From contig NZ_LXYU01000001.1 of assembly GCF_001952075.1 (NCBI RefSeq), positions 124,001 to 188,000 on the forward strand: 64,000 bases of DNA, written 5' to 3'. The position numbers and the translations under genes are program-made. This DNA is from Ditibartonella apis. GTDB taxonomy: Bacteria > Pseudomonadota > Alphaproteobacteria > Rhizobiales > Rhizobiaceae. Of the stretch, positions 20,665 through 31,256 are shown one piece after another. Position 1 is the stretch's first letter, and every line of letters starts with the position of its first letter. The notes beneath the pieces were generated by a model. That model worked only from the letters and a program-made list of their open reading frames with translations, was not told the origin of the DNA and searched no databases.

Positions 20665-22275
20665 TTAGCACTTGTCAATCGAGTGTCCATTTTTTACAAA
20701 CCCAAACATTAAACTTAATATCAGTATAACAAAAAATATCGTGAAAGGTTGAATAAATTTTGTTTTCGTGTTCCATATCGGAACAATGGAAGAGGGTATT
20801 GGCGCATCAATTAAACCGATTTTATCGAGGTCCAAACACCGCACGATTCGCCCATAGGGGTCAACGACTGCCGAAATTCCATTATTGGCTGCACGTATAA
20901 GTGGAATTCCCATTTCAACAGCACGTAAACGCGCCTGATCGAAATGCTGGTATGGTCCCGGTGTGACACCAAACCATCCGTCATTGGTAACGTTTAAAAT
21001 CGCTTGAGGTTTTTCACCTTCATAGTTCATACCATCAGGAAAAATCACCTCATAGCAAATCATCGGTAGAAAGACAAAACCATCCGGCATCTTCACAGTT
21101 TTTCGTATCGGTGTGCTACTGTACCCCCCTGCCATTACAGCCAATGCATGAAGACCTATTTTGTCAAAAAAACTCTGGAAGGGCAAATATTCGCCAAACG
21201 GGACAAGATGCACCTTGTCCGAAGACGACAGAATATTGCCGTTACCATCAATTGTTTCAATTGTATTGAAATATTTATTGTTTTCGTCATTCGGTGCGCC
21301 ACTGCTCCGAACTGCCCCGACAATTGCCCATTGATCCGGTTCGAGAATGGAAGCGATGCGCATTTTTGCTTCCGGCACATAGTCCAGTATATAGGGCACT
21401 GCGGTTTCCGGCCAAACAATATAGGCAGGTTCATGCGCACCATTTGTGAGCGGTTTTTCGCTCAGTTGCATATGCGCATCGAACATTGCATAGCGAACCT
21501 GATTGTCAAGTTTCTCGTCCTGTTTAATGGACGGTTGTATGAGTCTTACCCACGTGTTGGCATTGTCATAGTCATTGATCGGAGGTGCTTCATAAAGCCG
21601 GATAGCACCGAACCCCGTATGTGCACCAAAAAGAATAACGCCGATTATTAAGGCAAGCCACCGGTGGTTTTTGTCAAAAAAAGTGGCTGGCATTGAATAA
21701 AGAAGCACGGCGAGCGCATTCATTCCGTAAAGACCAACCACTGCGTCGGATTGCATAAAAAGCGGTGTCGGCATAATTGTGTAGCCAATTGCATTCCAGG
21801 GAAAGCCGGTAAACAAAGTGGAACGCAAATATTCGGCAATACCGAGAGCGAACGCCAAAGCGAACAGACGGGATAGCCCCTTTTTCCAAAACAGAATAAC
21901 AAGCCCGCCTGCAAGCCCCCAGTAAAGCGCAAGATAAAACGGAAGCCCGAAAATTGCTAAAGGAATGGCCCAACCAAAGCTTATGGGGTCGACCAGCATG
22001 GCACTGGAAAGCCACCAAAGACTGAAAACGAAATAGCCGAAACCAAAGCTGAAGCAAGTCAGAAAGCCGAGCTTGAAGCGCTGCTTCAGACTGGAGGCGA
22101 CAGCAACCTTATCGAGCAACAAAACCAGAACGGGGAAAGTAACAAAAGCCAGCGGGAAGAAGTACAAAGGCGCAGTTGCAAGAGCTGTTATTCCACCACA
22201 GACAAAGCTTACAAAATGCTGTTTCGAGCCTTTAAGCTTTCCGATGTAAGTGGTTAGTCCTGCCAAAATCTGCAT
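20665..22275 (-). CDS. lnt: Apolipoprotein N-acyltransferase Lnt
   Basis: Lnt adds the third acyl chain to the N-terminal Cys of lipoproteins in the inner membrane. The 536-residue protein has about six N-terminal membrane segments, a periplasmic nitrilase-like domain (about 225-490) and a final membrane segment. The catalytic triad is visible: Glu in VWPETAVPY, Lys in SSSDKVHLVPFGEYLP and Cys in MICYEVIFPD. The longest frame begins with TTG at 22326; ATG at 22275 with a GGGGGAAA site is the better start. Confidence 0.95.
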   Translation of the reverse strand: MQILAGLTTYIGKLKGSKQHFVSFVCGGITALATAPLYFFPLAFVTFPVLVLLLDKVAVASSLKQRFKLGFLTCFSFGFGYFVFSLWWLSSAMLVDPISFGWAIPLAIFGLPFYLALYWGLAGGLVILFWKKGLSRLFALAFALGIAEYLRSTLFTGFPWNAIGYTIMPTPLFMQSDAVVGLYGMNALAVLLYSMPATFFDKNHRWLALIIGVILFGAHTGFGAIRLYEAPPINDYDNANTWVRLIQPSIKQDEKLDNQVRYAMFDAHMQLSEKPLTNGAHEPAYIVWPETAVPYILDYVPEAKMRIASILEPDQWAIVGAVRSSGAPNDENNKYFNTIETIDGNGNILSSSDKVHLVPFGEYLPFQSFFDKIGLHALAVMAGGYSSTPIRKTVKMPDGFVFLPMICYEVIFPDGMNYEGEKPQAILNVTNDGWFGVTPGPYQHFDQARLRAVEMGIPLIRAANNGISAVVDPYGRIVRCLDLDKIGLIDAPIPSSIVPIWNTKTKFIQPFTIFFVILILSLMFGFVKNGHSIDKC

Positions 22276-22368
22276 GTCCGGTTTCCCCCACTTGCCTTTT
22301 ACCTCTGGAATTTCAACATCCGACAAGAAGATTGATTGTGACAGGAAAGAAAATACGAAACACCCGTT

Positions 22369-23379
22369 TTATAAATCGGACGGGGTGTTCTCCTTTTCCT
22401 GCTTTGGATGGTTCTGTAAAGGTTGGATTCTGATCCGTTTGATGCGGCGTTTGTCGGCTTCGAGAATACGGAACTGATACCCGGGAACTGCTTCGACAAC
22501 TTCGCCTTTTGCCGGTATCCGATCCAATGTTGAAACAATAAGTCCGCCGATTGTATCGACGTCTTCTCCATGTTCGCCCACCTTGAAATCCGGTCCCAGC
22601 GCTTTTTCCACCTCATCAAGATCGGCACTGGCATCGACAAGCCATCTGTTATCAGGCTCTTTGATAATGGACATGTCGACATCATCGTGCTCGTCTTCGA
22701 TATCACCGACAACAAGTTCGACAATATCTTCCATTGAAGCAAGGCCATCCGTTCCACCATATTCGTCAATAATCAGCGCCATCTGGGTTCGGGTTGCCTG
22801 CATACGTGTCAAAAGCTGCCCTGCCAACATCGAACCGGGAACGAACAGAACACTGCGTATCAAATCGAGATTGCCGACAGGTTGCGACAGATCCACTTTG
22901 GAAAAATCAAGGCATCCCTCTTTTTCTCCACTTTGGGCTTTATGCGTAATGTAATTCAAAACATCACGAATATGCAGCATGCCACGCGGATCATCGAGAC
23001 TTTCCGAATAGACCGGCATACGCGAATGACCGGATTTTTCGAACTCTATCAATGTCTCAGCCAGTGTCGTTGTAATATCAAGCGCTTCGATTTCCGAGCG
23101 CGGTATCATCACATCCTCTACACGGGTTTCCCGAAGGCGCAAAATATTGTTCAACATGAGACGCTCTTCCGGCGAAAACAACGAATTTGCATCTCCCTGC
23201 CCATCGGAAAGGGCATCTGTCAGATCTTCTCGCAAAGTAGAATTATTGCGGGAACGCATAAAAGAAAAAAGATTGGCAAATAAAGACTTCTTTTCACTGC
23301 TTCGCGATCGTGAAGAACTTTGACCGGCCGATGAACGGTTAGACTCGTCTTCAATTGATTTATCTGTTTTTTCTATCAT
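22369..23379 (-). CDS. CorC/TlyC-like CBS-domain protein
   Basis: Soluble protein of 336 residues with two CBS domains (about 90-215; motifs MIPRSEIEALD and SRMPVYSESLDDPRGMLH, then IDEYGGTDGLASMEDIVE). A C-terminal CorC_HlyC transporter-associated domain (about 235-320; VGEHGEDVDTIGGL) follows. No membrane segments, so it is the CorC type rather than the DUF21 membrane type. The Ser/Arg-rich N-terminus is low complexity. It sits between ybeY and lnt as in many Proteobacteria. CorC is linked to Mg/Co efflux; the hemolysin label sometimes used is not supported here. Confidence 0.88.
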   Translation of the reverse strand: MIEKTDKSIEDESNRSSAGQSSSRSRSSEKKSLFANLFSFMRSRNNSTLREDLTDALSDGQGDANSLFSPEERLMLNNILRLRETRVEDVMIPRSEIEALDITTTLAETLIEFEKSGHSRMPVYSESLDDPRGMLHIRDVLNYITHKAQSGEKEGCLDFSKVDLSQPVGNLDLIRSVLFVPGSMLAGQLLTRMQATRTQMALIIDEYGGTDGLASMEDIVELVVGDIEDEHDDVDMSIIKEPDNRWLVDASADLDEVEKALGPDFKVGEHGEDVDTIGGLIVSTLDRIPAKGEVVEAVPGYQFRILEADKRRIKRIRIQPLQNHPKQEKENTPSDL

Positions 23380-23495
23380 GACTTTTTAAAGTTAGAATAT
23401 TCAAAAGTAAAATACTTCACATTTTTGCTACCGCATTAAAACATATATAATTCAATATATGTATAAAACGCCAATAGCAAGATTCATCTTGTTAC

Positions 23496-23969
23496 TCAAT
23501 CATTATAAGGATCGGAAATACCAAGAGAAGCGAGAATTTTTCTCTCGAGAGATTCCATTTGTTCTGCTTCATCATCGTTTTGATGATCATATCCCGTCAA
23601 ATGAAGAAGCCCGTGGACAATAAGATGGCTCAAATGGTCATCGAAGCTTTTATTTTCCTCCTGCGCTTCGCGTTGAACCGTTTCACGAGCAATAACAATA
23701 TCACCCAGAATCGGGCCCGGTCGCTGCCCCGGTTGCATAGGAAAAGCGGGAAATGAAAGGACATTTGTTGCCTTGTCTATGTGGCGCCACTTTGCATTTA
23801 TCGTACGTATATTTGCATCGTCCGTAAAAACCAGACTGAGCTCGCTGTCGACATCGTCGAATTCGAGGCCATGCAATGTGGCTTCAAGCACACGATCAAC
23901 GAGCATTCTCAAACTGTGTTCGCTTTGCCAGCCATCAGCATTTATTGCAACGTCATAACGCACTGTCAT
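23496..23969 (-). CDS. ybeY: Endoribonuclease YbeY
   Basis: YbeY is a zinc-dependent single-strand RNase involved in 16S rRNA 3' maturation and 70S quality control. The 157-residue protein carries the metal-binding motif HGLLHLTGYDH (three His). It overlaps phoH by 4 bases (ATGA), indicating coupled translation, and precedes the CorC-like gene. Confidence 0.95.
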   Translation of the reverse strand: MTVRYDVAINADGWQSEHSLRMLVDRVLEATLHGLEFDDVDSELSLVFTDDANIRTINAKWRHIDKATNVLSFPAFPMQPGQRPGPILGDIVIARETVQREAQEENKSFDDHLSHLIVHGLLHLTGYDHQNDDEAEQMESLERKILASLGISDPYND

Positions 23970-25102
23970 TTTGATAAATTCTTTTTTCCGTTATTGTCTA
24001 AAGCGCGGTTTTTTGCATTTGCACGGGCATCCTGATCATAAGCTGTAACGATAGCCGTCACCAACGGATGGCGCACGACATCCTTTTGGCTAAAGTGCAC
24101 TGTTACAATATTATCAATGGAATCGAGAATGCGCATTGCTTCGGTCAATCCCGACTTTTGCCCAAACGGCAAGTCGATCTGGCTCGGATCCCCGGTTACG
24201 ATCATTCGCGAACCTTCTCCAAGGCGGGTTAAAAACATTTTCATCTGCATTGACGTTGTATTTTGCGCTTCATCGAGGATAACAGCCGAATGCGCAAGCG
24301 TGCGCCCGCGCATAAAGGCGAGTGGTGCTATCTCGATAATATCGGCAGCCATTGCGCGTTCAATCTTTTCTGCCGGCATCATATCATAAAGTGCATCGTA
24401 AAGAGGTCGCAGATAGGGATCGACTTTTTCTTTCATGTCGCCGGGTAAAAAGCCCAATCTTTCACCGGCTTCGACTGCCGGACGAGACAGAATAATCCGT
24501 TCAACCAGCCCTCGCTCGAGAAGCATCGCTGCATGGGCAACGGCAAGATATGTTTTACCTGTTCCCGCAGGCCCGACACCGAAAACCAGTTCGGTTCGTT
24601 GCAGCGCACGCATATAGGTATCCTGTGTAGGCGTGCGGGCATAGATTGTTTTTTTCCGTGTGGAGATATGGGCCGGCGTTACTTTTGGCGGATCCTTTTC
24701 AGGGCTTCCCCGATCAGTTCCGGCGTCCGATGTTGCAGCAAGGGCTATTGCTCCGTCAACATCTGGCAATCCCGGTTGCAAGCCGGTTTTAGCAAGTTCA
24801 TAAAGCTGATCAAGGGCTTGGCGAGCTACCTCTATATCCTGCTTGTTTCCACTGATTGACACTTCATTTCCCTGTGCACGGATATCAAGTCCCAATTTTT
24901 GCTCTATGCGAGCCAGATTTTCGTCAAACTGCCCGAAGACAACATTTGCTTGCCGATTATCCTCGAAAACAAGTACAACATGATCCATATCGGATGTAGC
25001 TGTTTTAACAGTGGAAGCAACAGTCTTCGCTTTGCCGGATTTTTTTACCTTTCCGGTTCCTTCGATCTTCAATGCTTTCTTTGTTCCGGTTGAATCGTTC
25101 AA
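23966..25102 (-). CDS. PhoH-like ATPase
   Basis: PhoH-family P-loop ATPase of 378 residues, partner of YbeY in many genomes and probably involved in RNA metabolism. The N-terminal part (about 60-110) is KH-like (GNEVSISGNKQDIEVARQAL). The ATPase core has Walker A GPAGTGKTYLAVA and Walker B VILDEAQNTT. The first codon is TTG at 25102: a strong GAGGAG site lies six bases before it and no better ATG exists nearby. The C-terminus is basic. Confidence 0.92.
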   Translation of the reverse strand: MNDSTGTKKALKIEGTGKVKKSGKAKTVASTVKTATSDMDHVVLVFEDNRQANVVFGQFDENLARIEQKLGLDIRAQGNEVSISGNKQDIEVARQALDQLYELAKTGLQPGLPDVDGAIALAATSDAGTDRGSPEKDPPKVTPAHISTRKKTIYARTPTQDTYMRALQRTELVFGVGPAGTGKTYLAVAHAAMLLERGLVERIILSRPAVEAGERLGFLPGDMKEKVDPYLRPLYDALYDMMPAEKIERAMAADIIEIAPLAFMRGRTLAHSAVILDEAQNTTSMQMKMFLTRLGEGSRMIVTGDPSQIDLPFGQKSGLTEAMRILDSIDNIVTVHFSQKDVVRHPLVTAIVTAYDQDARANAKNRALDNNGKKNLSK

Positions 25103-25203
25103 CCCTATCTCCTCAAAAAACCGTTTCTGTCAGCAATATATGGACTAAAAAACAAAAGAAAACCCGCTTTGATGACGAGCGCTCCAATTGAAAAACATTA
25201 TTG

Positions 25204-26568
25204 TCAGTTTATCGCATTGCCAAAAAGACTGTTCGGAAGAGCTTCGGTTATATCGACCGGAATAATTTCGCCAATTTTCGCATTTGTTGAAACAACAACA
25301 GGTAACAACCATGGCGAACGGCCAACCATTTGCCCGTCATGCCTGCCTGCCTTTTCAACAAGCACTTCAACACGTTCACCGATTTTCGACTTTAAAAACC
25401 GGTGCTGCTGATCAAGAATGAGAGTTTGCAAACGTTGCAGGCGCTCGTCTTTGACACTTTCGTCAACATGATTTTTCATCGTTGCTCCCGGTGTTCCCGG
25501 ACGTGGAGAATATTTGAACGAATAGGCGGAGCTATAGCCGACTTCTTCAACAAGCTTCATTGTGGCTTCGAAATCCTCATCCGTTTCTCCCGGAAAACCG
25601 ACGATAAAATCACCCGAAAAAGCTATATCCGGACGTGCCTGACGGATACGGTCAATCAGTTTCAAATAATCGGCAGCTTTATGCTGGCGGTTCATAGCTT
25701 TGAGGATGCGGTCGGAACCTGATTGTACCGGAAGATGTAGATAAGGCATCAACATTTCAAGATTGCCATGAGCTGCAATAAGGCTGTCGTCCATATCGCG
25801 CGGATGACTTGTCGTATAACGTAACCGCTTCAAACCATCAATCTTTGCAAGCTCATAAAGAAGATTGCCCAACCGCCACTGACTGCCATCTTGCGAAACA
25901 CCATGCCACCCATTGACGTTCTGCCCAAGCAAAGTGATCTCTTTTACGCCTGCATCAACAAGTTCGCGTGCTTCATTGATTATCTGTCCGATAGGCCGCG
26001 ATACTTCGGAACCACGGGTATAGGGCACAACGCAAAATGTGCAGAATTTATCGCACCCTTCCTGAACAGTCAGAAAAGCCGTAACGCCACGTTTTTTCAC
26101 AGCCTGACGATTATGATGCGGAAGATGGGCAAATTTATCTTCAACGGCATATTCGGTTTCAACAATCTTTTTGCCCTCGTGCACCTTGCGCAACAGTTCA
26201 GGCAGGCGATGATAAGTTTGTGGCCCCACCACCAGATCAACTGTCGGGGCACGCCTTAGAATTTCTTCCCCCTCGGCTTGGGCAACACACCCCGTCACAC
26301 CTATCGTCAAGGGCTTCGAAGGATCGCGTTCCTCGCGCATAACGCGCAAACGCCCCAGATCGGAATAAAGTTTTTCGGCAGCTTTTTCACGAATATGGCA
26401 GGTATTAAGCAATATAAGGTCCGCATCGTCAGGAGATTGCGTAGCAACATAGCCTTCTGCGTCAAGGCTATCACCCATGCGTTCGCTATCATAGACATTC
26501 ATCTGACAGCCATAGGTTTTGATATAAACCTTGCGGGCATTGCTGTTTTTTTCTTTTGCTTCACTCAT
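25204..26568 (-). CDS. miaB: tRNA-2-methylthio-N6-isopentenyladenosine methylthiotransferase MiaB
   Basis: MiaB is a radical-SAM enzyme that adds a methylthio group to i6A37 of tRNAs reading UNN codons. The 454-residue protein shows the UPF0004 domain ([15 protein letters not shown]), the radical-SAM cluster motif CDKFCTFC (C-x3-C-x2-C) and a C-terminal TRAM domain ([12 protein letters not shown]). It lies 31 bases behind rimI in the tsaB-rimI-miaB row. Confidence 0.96.
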   Translation of the reverse strand: MSEAKEKNSNARKVYIKTYGCQMNVYDSERMGDSLDAEGYVATQSPDDADLILLNTCHIREKAAEKLYSDLGRLRVMREERDPSKPLTIGVTGCVAQAEGEEILRRAPTVDLVVGPQTYHRLPELLRKVHEGKKIVETEYAVEDKFAHLPHHNRQAVKKRGVTAFLTVQEGCDKFCTFCVVPYTRGSEVSRPIGQIINEARELVDAGVKEITLLGQNVNGWHGVSQDGSQWRLGNLLYELAKIDGLKRLRYTTSHPRDMDDSLIAAHGNLEMLMPYLHLPVQSGSDRILKAMNRQHKAADYLKLIDRIRQARPDIAFSGDFIVGFPGETDEDFEATMKLVEEVGYSSAYSFKYSPRPGTPGATMKNHVDESVKDERLQRLQTLILDQQHRFLKSKIGERVEVLVEKAGRHDGQMVGRSPWLLPVVVSTNAKIGEIIPVDITEALPNSLFGNAIN

Positions 26569-26599
26569 AACGCATATCTATCCGGTTTTCTTTGGAATC

Positions 26600-27091
26600 T
26601 CAATCATTTTGCTGAATGGTTCTACGCATGATCAAGGCATCACTATGGCCTTTACCGGTTTGATAATATCCGGGCCTGCGACCGACCTCATTAAAACCGG
26701 AACTTTTATAGAGAGCAAGAGCTGCTTTATTCGTCTCGTCAACTTCAAGAAAAAGTTGTTTTGCCCGTTCCTGATAAAGATATCTGAAAACGGCGTCCAT
26801 AAGTGTCCGTCCTATTCCTTTTGAACGATAACGGGGATGCACAGCAATTGTGATGATTTCTGCTTCATCAATAACCAATCTACAAAGAATAAATCCCAAT
26901 ATTTTTTCAGGTTTACCCATTACACACACAGTAAAACCGAACATTTGTGGATCAGTCAAAAAAGAAGTGAAGGTTTCTTCATCCCATGCATGATAGAATG
27001 ATTTTCTGTGTATTTCATGTAGAGCCTCACTATCATCGGACGTGATAGGAGCAATAGTAAATCGCGATTTCGAAAAAGGAAAACTTATCAT
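26600..27091 (-). CDS. rimI: Ribosomal protein S18 alanine N-acetyltransferase-like GNAT
   Basis: GNAT-fold N-acetyltransferase of 163 residues, RimI-like by position behind tsaB and by the motif VHPRYRSKGIGRTLMDAV (acetyl-CoA loop), with FLEVDETNKAALALYKSSGF. RimI acetylates the N-terminal Ala of S18; the substrate here is inferred. It overlaps tsaB by 4 bases (ATGA). Confidence 0.88.
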   Translation of the reverse strand: MISFPFSKSRFTIAPITSDDSEALHEIHRKSFYHAWDEETFTSFLTDPQMFGFTVCVMGKPEKILGFILCRLVIDEAEIITIAVHPRYRSKGIGRTLMDAVFRYLYQERAKQLFLEVDETNKAALALYKSSGFNEVGRRPGYYQTGKGHSDALIMRRTIQQND

Positions 27092-27756
27092 TCCTTTTTC
27101 CTGGGAAGAGAAAAACCCATTTGCGGTTTAGCATCCGCTTCGCGCAAATAAAGCGGCTTCGGAGCACCGTCCGACTTTTTCGACTGCGAGAGAATTGCAA
27201 AACTTATAACATCCGGTGCAACAATAGAAAAAATCCGATTCTCCGCTATGCCTGCAGAATGAGCGATTGTTTCGGCAAACGGGCCTGCAACGATTGCCTT
27301 ATTATCAAGGGACGCAACAACGTTTTCGCAAGCCTTCACCTCGGGTGGTATAAGCGGTTCGAGCTTTTCGTCAAAATCCTGCCGGTAGACCATGTCACGA
27401 CCGGCATCAATGACAGCTATTACATGGTGTTCCGGAAAGCGCTTAAGAGCTTCAAAACCGATTGCCTCAAGCGAGCTCACGCCAACCGCCGGCTTTTTCA
27501 AGGCCAAAGCCAGACCTCGTGCTGTTGCCACACCAATACGAACACCGGTAAACGACCCCGGACCGATGTTTACAGCGATGCGATCAACCTTGTCGAGATC
27601 AAGCCCTGACGTATTTGTCACCGCAATGATCTGATCAATAAGCTTTTCGGCGTGTCCTTTTCCGATGTTTTCACTCACACGCGCCAGAACACGACCGTCG
27701 TTGATTAACGCTACGGCACAATTTGAAGAAGCTGTATCTAATGCTAATGTAATCAT
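27088..27756 (-). CDS. tsaB: tRNA threonylcarbamoyladenosine biosynthesis protein TsaB
   Basis: TsaB is the non-catalytic partner of TsaD in making t6A37. The 222-residue protein starts with the ASKHA-like LALDTASSNCAVALI and has INIGPGSFTGVRIGVATARG. Translationally coupled to rimI. The next gene upstream on this strand is absent; a 900-base AT-rich spacer follows instead. Confidence 0.93.
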   Translation of the reverse strand: MITLALDTASSNCAVALINDGRVLARVSENIGKGHAEKLIDQIIAVTNTSGLDLDKVDRIAVNIGPGSFTGVRIGVATARGLALALKKPAVGVSSLEAIGFEALKRFPEHHVIAVIDAGRDMVYRQDFDEKLEPLIPPEVKACENVVASLDNKAIVAGPFAETIAHSAGIAENRIFSIVAPDVISFAILSQSKKSDGAPKPLYLREADAKPQMGFSLPRKKE

Positions 27757-28670
27757 TCAATGTCTATTAAATCATTGTTCATTGAAACAAAAGAACAGAG
27801 GGATCGAATTTGGCGAATTTTTGAGCCTTTTGCGAACACTGTGTCAATGGCTTTCCTTCACAAATATCTACGCATCCTCAAAAACCTCTGCCTGTTTCGA
27901 AACCGAAGCCATGAGCTTCCTCTATGAAAATAGCTAATGCCCCTAACGCCGATTATTTCAATCTATTAATCTTTCCGTTTTTCGTCGCGGCTTTTGCGTC
28001 TTAAAAAAATCGGATTGTCTCAATTCGGAGGCTACTTCGTCATCATTCTTCAGATATATTGAAAGAGATTAAAAGGAGAAACATAAACATTATATTCCGG
28101 ATAAGAAAAGGTTATAAAAATCTTATGCCCGCAACGGGTTTTATCTTAAGGCTAGAGAAACGATTACCACTCTTATCTTTCTTAGAAAGCAGCACTCGAT
28201 CGCGATCACTTATCAATCTCGTTCACAAAGTGCGTTTGATCCAAAAATACGAATTTTCGCCAACAAAAATATCGCACCTATTGATATTTTTATTTTTGTT
28301 TGTTTTTATAATATATATAAATCAAAATAAATATAAAATTTTATCATAGCGTACAGTGATTTATATTTATTTCATATAAAAGATAACATTCTAAAAAAAT
28401 AAAAATATTTTAGATTAATTCTAAAATTTTCTGAGAAAAATATCCTTTATAAATTCGGTTTATGTGGCTGATAATGGAAATATATCAACCGAAGGAACGC
28501 TAATTATTTTATTTTTTTGATTGGAATATTTCCTGAAAGGTGTATTCTATTTTTGCATCACCGCACTGCCTTTGAGAATGCTTGACAAGGGTAGAAATTC
28601 CAAGCGGAACTTTTTAGCGTTTGGTGCGTTTAATATTACGCAATTCAAATCAAGCGGAGATTAAGACAAT
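27757..28670. other. AT-rich 0.9-kb spacer before dps
   Basis: No credible gene. The part from about 28260 to 28460 is very AT-rich. A plus-strand frame at 28059-28349 begins with TTG and ends in a hydrophobic stretch, but it lacks support. A TTGACA at 28582-28587 has no clear -10 partner. The dps promoter must lie in the last part. Confidence 0.4.
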
Positions 28671-29159
28671 ATGATAAAAACTCATAAAACCCGTAATGAC
28701 ATGCCGTCAAACACGAAGACAACTGCAATTGCCTTGTTGAACAAAAACCTGGCAACATTGATTGATCTGGCACTTATCACAAAGCAGGCACACTGGAACT
28801 TGAAGGGTTCCAATTTTATCGGTGTTCATGAAATGCTGGATGGCTTTAGAGATGCGATTGATGAACATGTCGACATCATTGCCGAACGTGTTGCGCAACT
28901 CGGGGGTACAGCGCTGGGAACCGTTCAAGCTGTTGCCGGTACCTCGAAATTGAAGGCTTATCCGACAGATATTTACAAAGTACACGATCATCTTAATGCA
29001 CTGATCGAACGTTATGGCGACGCTGCCAATGACATGCGTAAAGCCATTGACGAGGCTGACGAAGCCGGAGATGCTGATACGGCAGATATTTTCACTGCTG
29101 CATCGCGTGAGCTCGACAAGAGCCTGTGGTTCCTTGAATCGCATGTTCAGGAAGCCTGA
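28671..29159 (+). CDS. dps: Dps ferritin-like DNA-protection protein
   Basis: Dps forms 12-subunit cages that oxidise and store iron and shield DNA in stress or stationary phase. The 162-residue protein keeps the inter-subunit ferroxidase residues at the expected spacing: His41 (KQAHWNLKG), His53 and Asp57 (GVHEMLDGF), Asp68 and Glu72 ([10 protein letters not shown]). The Lys/Arg-containing N-terminus ([10 protein letters not shown]) could contact DNA. Single-gene unit with its own terminator at 29201. Confidence 0.96.
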   Translation: MIKTHKTRNDMPSNTKTTAIALLNKNLATLIDLALITKQAHWNLKGSNFIGVHEMLDGFRDAIDEHVDIIAERVAQLGGTALGTVQAVAGTSKLKAYPTDIYKVHDHLNALIERYGDAANDMRKAIDEADEAGDADTADIFTAASRELDKSLWFLESHVQEA

Positions 29160-29200
29160 TCGAACCGCTTTAACGTGATATAGTAAATCTCTTAAATATA

Positions 29201-29226
29201 GGAAGCAGCTCCGTTGCTTCCTTTTT
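29201..29226 (+). terminator. Terminator of dps
   Basis: Stem GGAAGCA / TGCTTCC with an 8-base loop, followed by TTTTTA, about 40 bases after the dps stop. Confidence 0.85.
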
Positions 29227-29228
29227 AT

Positions 29229-30760
29229 TTGCCAAGTTTTTGCTATAAACGCGGCGATTTGCCGGATCTACGCGGCAATTATCAGAATTCTACAGAGGAA
29301 CATTTCTGAACAAACTCTGCATAATAAACGCAAAAATTTATTGGATGATTCCAAAAGCAATTTTCATTTAAAATTTAATGCGGCAGGCTTGCGGTGAAAC
29401 CGGATGATTTTTTCGCCAATGGTCTACCCGTTCCATAGCGTACCTACGCATTGTCTTTTTAACGATGCTTATTGGTAATTTATCAACGCCTTGCCGCAGA
29501 ATATGGCATCGCTACAAAAATTTGATCGGCTGCATTTTCTCGATTTTCGGAAATGGTGCCTTACAATCAGAAGTGAGCGGGCATTGGTGTGTTCATCGGT
29601 AAACTGACGTATTCCGGATCGACAAGCAAGGATTAAATACCCTTTTAGATGTCCTCCTGAAAAAACTTATGACGCATGGTCTATCAGCTATTACACACCA
29701 ACTATACTCTTCTCGGTCGACACCCTTCAAATTTGAAAATGTGTTATTAAGCCAATCTTCTAAACTCACACTTTGATTTCACCGGTGAAGCGCGCGTCAT
29801 TGAATTGTGCTCCACCAACTAACGCCTTGCCGAATTAATGCACCTTGGAATTGTCGGGGACGTACCGAATATTTCTACTAAAACAGTCTGCCAGCCACGC
29901 CGACCTTTAACGGAGGGGTAAGCATGCGCCTTACTCCTTCGATTATCTTCCGCTTCATGCGGACCGCACAGGTTGGATACCGCTTTAAAAATTCCGGCTC
30001 CCCACAGGCTCCCGAGATACAAGCATAATTGAATACTTGTTACCTATTCATTACTGTTTATGACAGCCATCAAAATTGAAAAAGACCATTAGGACCTTAC
30101 ACCACGCATATACATTCTACGAACGCCAGAAATGTGGGCATCGTTATGCGCGAGCCTCGGCGCAACCGGAAACCGTCGGAATCGTGGCCGTTAGAATTGT
30201 TGACGTTCGTCATTTGGCTTTCCGGGCTAACGGAGGCGCGTAACATGTGTGCCTTTATGGCCGATTTAGTGCTTTCGAGCTTGTTACATAAAGTTTGGGA
30301 TCAAATTGGATGGCAGATAGGTTGTTTATAAATGCTATCATTCTACGAGCACCATTTTCCAACATATGACTCCATGTGCCGCTACAACAATCTTGGTGGG
30401 AATTGTGCCGGTAAATTACCCCTAAAAGGCGTTGTCACTGGTAAAAGCTTCTATTTCTTTTGCAAGCGACGTGTCGCTTTAAATAGCGTTTATGCCTTCA
30501 AGAAGCCATCGTCTATTTTAGGTTTTGATTACTTGTGGTGAGTTTCTTAGAGAAAAACGACGCTTGAAATGGTCAATTTCTCTAAAACCTGCATTTACGA
30601 CGACTTTATAACGCTGAACAGTCGTCGAAAAATTTTCAAACCGGATAGCAATTGACGACAATATATCAGTCCGAAATCGCCTGAATTTTTGAATATTCAC
30701 AAACCTCGCATTTTCCTTCCGGCGTTAAATCATTTGCGAGGAATATTATGAATTCTTGAT
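29229..30760. other. 1.5-kb stretch without a recognisable gene
   Basis: Between the dps terminator and the cyo terminator I find no open frame with a ribosome binding site and family-like sequence. Short frames at 29819-30022 (-) and 30134-30331 (+) look random. Two similar segments, AACGGAGG followed after a few bases by a start-like ATG, occur near 29910 and 30230. This may be decayed coding DNA, but I cannot identify the parent. Confidence 0.4.
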
Positions 30761-30790
30761 AAAAAAAAGCCCCGCTTAAAAGCGGGGCTT
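30761..30790 (-). terminator. Terminator of the cyo operon
   Basis: On the minus strand AAGCCCCGCTTTTAAGCGGGGCTT followed by six or more T's: a GC-rich stem about 30 bases after cyoD. Confidence 0.9.
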
Positions 30791-30821
30791 CATATCTCTA
30801 TTGTTTCAGTGACAATATTGA

Positions 30822-31256
30822 TTATTGAGCAGGTGTAGCTGGTGTTGCAGGTGCAGCTTCTGTCGAAGGTGCAACCGGACTACCACCCGGAACCTGATCG
30901 ATAACATCAGGCTGAACAATACGGCCCGAACCGCCCATCATATTGTAGTTCAAGTGAGAAATTGCCCACCATGTACCACCGAGGACGATGAATACGCAGA
31001 GCGCACCAAACCACATTGAACCGACCATCCACTTCGCATCCGGACCTTCGTTGAGGTGGAGGAAGAAAACAATCTGGACGACTATCTGAATGAGAGCCAT
31101 ACCAATGAGGTAAATAACCTTGGTGCTGACTGCCCAGTTATCAAGCATTCCTTGCATAACAGGAATGAATGAAGCGAGGGTCAATATAACAGCCAGAATG
31201 AATCCGACCATGTATTTACCGGTTGTTACACCGTGTGCTTCTTCATGTTCGCTCAT
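30822..31256 (-). CDS. cyoD: Cytochrome bo3 ubiquinol oxidase subunit IV
   Basis: Small inner-membrane subunit of the bo3 oxidase, needed for assembly of the binuclear centre. The 144-residue protein has three membrane segments (about 15-105; includes QIVVQIVFFLHL) and an unusual Pro/Ala/Thr-rich tail (about 120-144). Standard CyoD is about 110-125 residues. It overlaps cyoC by one base and is the last gene of the operon. No cyoE follows. Confidence 0.94.
   Translation of the reverse strand: MSEHEEAHGVTTGKYMVGFILAVILTLASFIPVMQGMLDNWAVSTKVIYLIGMALIQIVVQIVFFLHLNEGPDAKWMVGSMWFGALCVFIVLGGTWWAISHLNYNMMGGSGRIVQPDVIDQVPGGSPVAPSTEAAPATPATPAQ

Noticed and set aside
28059..28349. 96-codon plus-strand frame in the AT-rich gap before dps
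   Set aside because: TTG start, basic and AT-driven composition; the hydrophobic end could arise from T-rich sequence.
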